A DNA stretch of 9,082 nt from Candidatus Brocadiaceae bacterium. GTDB lineage: Bacteria; Planctomycetota; Brocadiia; SM23-32. The first letter of the stretch is position 1, and every line of letters begins with the position of its first letter. Where the stretch lies: positions 1 to 9,082 of the forward strand of contig PUNP01000633.1 in assembly GCA_003551785.1 (NCBI GenBank), read 5' to 3'. This document shows, piece after piece, positions 6,351 to 9,082 of this stretch. The position numbers and the translations under genes are program-made. Below the pieces are notes generated by a model. That model had not been told where the DNA came from. It worked only from the letters and a program-made list of their open reading frames with translations, and made no database searches.

Positions 6351-7688
6351 ATGGATAAGCCCAAAAAACGTTATGCTCAGGTAGGCTTAGGAGGGCGTTC
6401 GAGAATGTTTCGTAACGCTATAGTTGACAATTTCTCTTACAACAGCGAGATTGTGGGATTATGTGACCTTAATCAAGGGCGCCTGAAATTGGCGCAAGAA
6501 GACCTGTCAGAAGAAGGCTATGATGTCCCTGGTTATTTACATGATGATTTTGACAAGATGGTAAAAGAAACTCGGCCGGATTGCATAATAGTCACCGTTA
6601 AAGATTGCCATCATGATGATTATATTTGCCGTGCTATGGAACTTGGATGTGACGTTATAACTGAAAAACCCATGACAACTGATGCCGAAAAATGTAAAAA
6701 AATCCTGGCGACAAAAGAAAAGACCGGCAGAAAGGTGACGGTTACTTTCAATTATCGTTATGCTCCTCCCAGAACACAGGTAAAAGACCTTTTAATGTCA
6801 GGCTTAATCGGTGAAATACTTTCAGTTGATTTTCATTGGATGCTAGATACACGTCACGGCGCCGATTATTATCGAAGGTGGCATCGCAATAAGGTTAACT
6901 CAGGTGGTTTGCTGGTTCATAAAGCAACCCATCACTTCGATCTCGTTAATTGGTGGCTTTCCACCATTCCCCAAAGCGTCTATGTTTCAGGACACCGAAG
7001 ATTTTATACTCCTTCAACAGCTGATAATGTGTATGGACTGAAAAACCGTACTGAAAGGTGTCATACATGCCCGGAAAGCGAAAAATGTCCATTCTGCCTG
7101 GATTTAGCTGCGAATGAACGTCTAAAGAAACTTTATCTGGATTGTGAAAAACATGACGGCTATTTCCGTGATCGCTGTGTATTTGCCGAAGATATCGACA
7201 TTGAAGATTCTATGAACGTAGTCGTTGATTACGAAAACGGTGCAAAATTAACCTATTCCTTGAATTCGTTCAGCCCCTGGGAAGGGTATCTCATTGCCTT
7301 TAACGGCACCCGGGGACGACTGGAGCATAAGTGTCAGGAAAAGGTGTATATCAATGCAGACGGTACAGTCCCGGGAGCTTTGGAAAAAGATGGAACCAAT
7401 ATTCATATTTTCCCCCAAAGAGAAGCCGCCTACGAAGTGGAGGTGTGGACCGGTGAAGGCGGGCATGGGGGGGCCGACCCCGTGATGCTGTCTTACATCT
7501 TTGATCCCGATTCACAGGAGGAGGACAAGTATCTGCGCGCTGCCGATGAACGCTCCGGTTCCTATTCCATACTCACCGGTGTTGCAGGTAATAAATCCAT
7601 AGAAACGGGACAGCCCGTCAAAATTTCCGACCTGGTCAGCAATGTGGGTATGCCCGATTATCCGGAAATGCCTAAGGAAACATGTTGA
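6351..7688 (+). CDS. Gfo/Idh/MocA family oxidoreductase with Cys-rich insert
   Basis: This is a 445-residue NAD(P)-dependent dehydrogenase-type protein, probably oxidising or reducing a sugar, sugar acid or cyclitol in the cytoplasm. The N-terminal Rossmann fold shows VGLGGRS at residues 11-17. The family EKP motif is at 105-107. The substrate-domain segment SGGLLVHKATHHFD (184-197) supplies candidate active-site residues Lys191, His194 and Asp197. Residues 237-249 carry C-x2-C-x5-C-x2-C, with further Cys265 and Cys276, so this is a subfamily with a putative metal-binding insert. The end (GGHGGADP, then ETGQPVKISDL) is typical and complete. ATG 6351 is chosen because the Rossmann strand follows at once; an in-frame TTG at 6336 is possible, and the ribosome-binding site is weak. 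It has its own promoter at 6218. The 5' half is more AT-rich than the 3' half. The exact substrate cannot be read from the sequence. Confidence 0.9.
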   Translation: MDKPKKRYAQVGLGGRSRMFRNAIVDNFSYNSEIVGLCDLNQGRLKLAQEDLSEEGYDVPGYLHDDFDKMVKETRPDCIIVTVKDCHHDDYICRAMELGCDVITEKPMTTDAEKCKKILATKEKTGRKVTVTFNYRYAPPRTQVKDLLMSGLIGEILSVDFHWMLDTRHGADYYRRWHRNKVNSGGLLVHKATHHFDLVNWWLSTIPQSVYVSGHRRFYTPSTADNVYGLKNRTERCHTCPESEKCPFCLDLAANERLKKLYLDCEKHDGYFRDRCVFAEDIDIEDSMNVVVDYENGAKLTYSLNSFSPWEGYLIAFNGTRGRLEHKCQEKVYINADGTVPGALEKDGTNIHIFPQREAAYEVEVWTGEGGHGGADPVMLSYIFDPDSQEEDKYLRAADERSGSYSILTGVAGNKSIETGQPVKISDLVSNVGMPDYPEMPKETC

Positions 7689-7709
7689 AATTTAATGTTT
7701 CTGTGAATC

Positions 7710-7750
7710 AACTGGCTCCACCGAGCATAGGGCGCAGTGGAGCCGGTTTT
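7710..7750 (+). terminator. Terminator-like stem-loop after the oxidoreductase
   Basis: AACTGGCTCCAC (7710-7721) pairs with GTGGAGCCGGTT (7737-7748) over 12 bp, including one G-T wobble, around a 15-nt loop. The right arm and its flank end in four T residues (7747-7750). The strong stem 21 nt after the stop fits an intrinsic terminator. The short T-run suggests leaky termination, with some readthrough into the CapA-like gene. Confidence 0.5.
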
Positions 7751-7788
7751 ACGGTGTTCAATGAATATTCCTTGATAAAGAGCTTGGT

Positions 7789-9078
7789 ATGACTAAATTC
7801 ACAGCAGTCGGGGATTATCTGGTGCAACGCCGGTTCCCGGGTGAATACAGCGGCTTTGCCGCTGTAAGAGAGTTTGTCAGAAAAGGTGATATGCGTTTTT
7901 TTAACCTTGAAACCACTCTTCATAGTGGAGACTGTTTTGCCTCTCAACATTCAGGCGGCTCATGGCTCCGGGCCGATCCCGAAGTCCTGGAGGAAGCGAA
8001 AAACTTCGGATTTAACATCGTGTCCTTTGCCAACAACCACACCATGGATTTCTCCTACGACGGCTTGAAAAAAACACTCGATGCAGTGAACGAATCGGGT
8101 TTGCCGAATGCAGGAGTGGGACTGAATCTGGCCGAAGCATCCGCTCCGGCCTATCTGGATACACTCGCCGGTCGGATAGCCCTGATCAGCGTCGTGTCTT
8201 CCTTGAAACCACAATCGATGGCCGGTGAGCAGTCACGACGCATTATTGGCCGGCCGGGGGTCAACGGCCTGCGCACAGAAGAAAAATATCTGGTGACCCG
8301 GGAACAGATGAAGTTCATCAAACAGCTTGCTGAACAGACAGGCATGAATTCCGGGTTAGATATATCCCGTGCCGAAGGATATTTGCCTGAACTGCCTGAG
8401 GGAGTATTTAAACTCAAGAACATCCTTTTTGAAGTTAGTGAAGAAACAAAAAGGATTATCTCTGTCAATGAAAAGGACATGCAGCGGATCGAAAAAACGA
8501 TCTATGATGCACAGCTCCAGGCGGATTATATCGTCGTTTCGCTTCACGCGCATGCCGTGAAGGGGGAAAACAAAGAAACCCCGGATGATTTCATTAAAGA
8601 CTTCGCCCGCCGCTCCATCGATCATGGCGCCCATGCTGTTATCGGGCACGGCCCCCACCTCCTGCGCCCCATCGAAATATACAAAAGGCGCCCGATCTTC
8701 TATTCGCTCGGCGATTTTGTGCTCCATATCGAGAATGTTCCGTTCGCCCCCGAAGATTTTTATCTGAAGTATGGCCTGAATTCCGATGATACTATGCATG
8801 ACCTGTTCAAGAAACGATCCGCTGATTTCACGCGCGGCCTTCAGACTCAACCTGAAATGTTTGAGACGGTCATTCCCTATTGGGAGATGCAGGACGGCGT
8901 TCTGCAAAAGCTTGAATTGCTACCAGTCGAATTGGGGTTTGGGATGCCTCGTTCACAAAGCGGATGGCCGAGACCGGCGAAGAATCTTGATTTTGTCAGA
9001 CGGCTTTGCGAGATGTCCGCCCCGTATGGCACGGATATGAATATCGATAACGGTATTGTGAAAGTGAAGGTAAAATGA
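7789..9078 (+). CDS. CapA/PGA_cap-family protein (metallophosphatase-like fold)
   Basis: This complete 429-residue protein starts at ATG 7789, with AAAGAG (7777-7782) 6 nt upstream. Conserved family blocks appear in order: GD at residues 8-9, FNLETTL with Asn39 and Glu41, ANNHTMD with Asn82, Asn83 and His84, SLHAHAVKGE with His253 and His255, IGHGPHLLRPIE with His287 and His290, and FYSLGDF at 304-310. These match the calcineurin-like metal-binding layout of PGA_cap proteins, named after CapA of poly-gamma-glutamate capsule synthesis; most members have other or unknown roles. The usual HWG-type motif appears here as HAHA. The protein begins directly in the catalytic fold with no signal peptide or membrane anchor, so a cytoplasmic location is likely and a capsule role doubtful. 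No capsule ligase genes (capB, capC) are in view. A downstream ATG overlaps its stop, suggesting translational coupling. Confidence 0.85.
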   Translation: MTKFTAVGDYLVQRRFPGEYSGFAAVREFVRKGDMRFFNLETTLHSGDCFASQHSGGSWLRADPEVLEEAKNFGFNIVSFANNHTMDFSYDGLKKTLDAVNESGLPNAGVGLNLAEASAPAYLDTLAGRIALISVVSSLKPQSMAGEQSRRIIGRPGVNGLRTEEKYLVTREQMKFIKQLAEQTGMNSGLDISRAEGYLPELPEGVFKLKNILFEVSEETKRIISVNEKDMQRIEKTIYDAQLQADYIVVSLHAHAVKGENKETPDDFIKDFARRSIDHGAHAVIGHGPHLLRPIEIYKRRPIFYSLGDFVLHIENVPFAPEDFYLKYGLNSDDTMHDLFKKRSADFTRGLQTQPEMFETVIPYWEMQDGVLQKLELLPVELGFGMPRSQSGWPRPAKNLDFVRRLCEMSAPYGTDMNIDNGIVKVKVK

Positions 9079-9082
9079 CCGG
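9075..9082 (+). CDS. Possible start of a further gene, overlapping the CapA-like stop
   Basis: ATG at 9075-9077 overlaps the TGA at 9076-9078 in the classic 4-nt ATGA arrangement, with GAAGG (9066-9070) 4 nt upstream. Only two complete codons lie in the window, so nothing can be said about the product. Confidence 0.3.

Noticed and set aside
8356..8907. 183-residue minus-strand ORF opposite the CapA-like gene
   Set aside because: It overlaps conserved PGA_cap motif blocks on the other strand, has no family features, and is best read as a shadow frame.

Overview
The window looks like chromosomal DNA of a glycan-degrading bacterium of intermediate GC. The mix of a DUF4838 protein, a very large LamG multidomain protein, a Gfo/Idh/MocA oxidoreductase and a CapA-like protein is typical of the PVC group (Lentisphaerota, Kiritimatiellota, Planctomycetota) and similar anaerobic or environmental polysaccharide users. 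This placement is inferred from gene content only. No rRNA, tRNA, CRISPR array, transposase or phage gene is visible, and every convincing gene is on the + strand.

Layout. (1) 1-1592 is the 3' part of a DUF4838-type protein, cut by the left window edge and ending in a jelly-roll sugar-binding-like domain. (2) 1677-1841 is a very short ORF that starts behind the best ribosome-binding site in the window and encodes a signal-peptide-like hydrophobic N-terminus. It runs into a dense cluster of palindromes (1788-2010), which includes a nested inverted repeat flanked by a 14-bp direct repeat. (3) 2032-6174 (possible starts also at 2026 and 1963) encodes a protein of about 1380 residues. It has a Trp-rich N-terminal beta domain, a LamG/concanavalin-like domain, a transglutaminase-like Cys-His-Asp core and several C-terminal beta domains. 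It has no signal peptide of its own. (4) 6175-6350 holds a near-consensus sigma-70 promoter followed by two inverted repeats. (5) 6351-7688 is a Gfo/Idh/MocA oxidoreductase with a cysteine-rich insert. (6) 7710-7750 is a terminator-like hairpin. (7) 7789-9078 is a complete CapA/PGA_cap-family protein. An ATG overlaps its stop codon, so another gene may begin at the right edge.

How the parts may fit together: the first two large proteins look like surface or periplasmic carbohydrate-active or carbohydrate-binding proteins. The oxidoreductase would act on a sugar or cyclitol in the cytoplasm, under its own promoter. The role of the CapA-like protein is unknown; it has no export signal. The most striking points are the apparent separation of a secretion signal from its large protein by a palindromic insertion, and the unusual pairing of LamG and transglutaminase-like modules in that protein.
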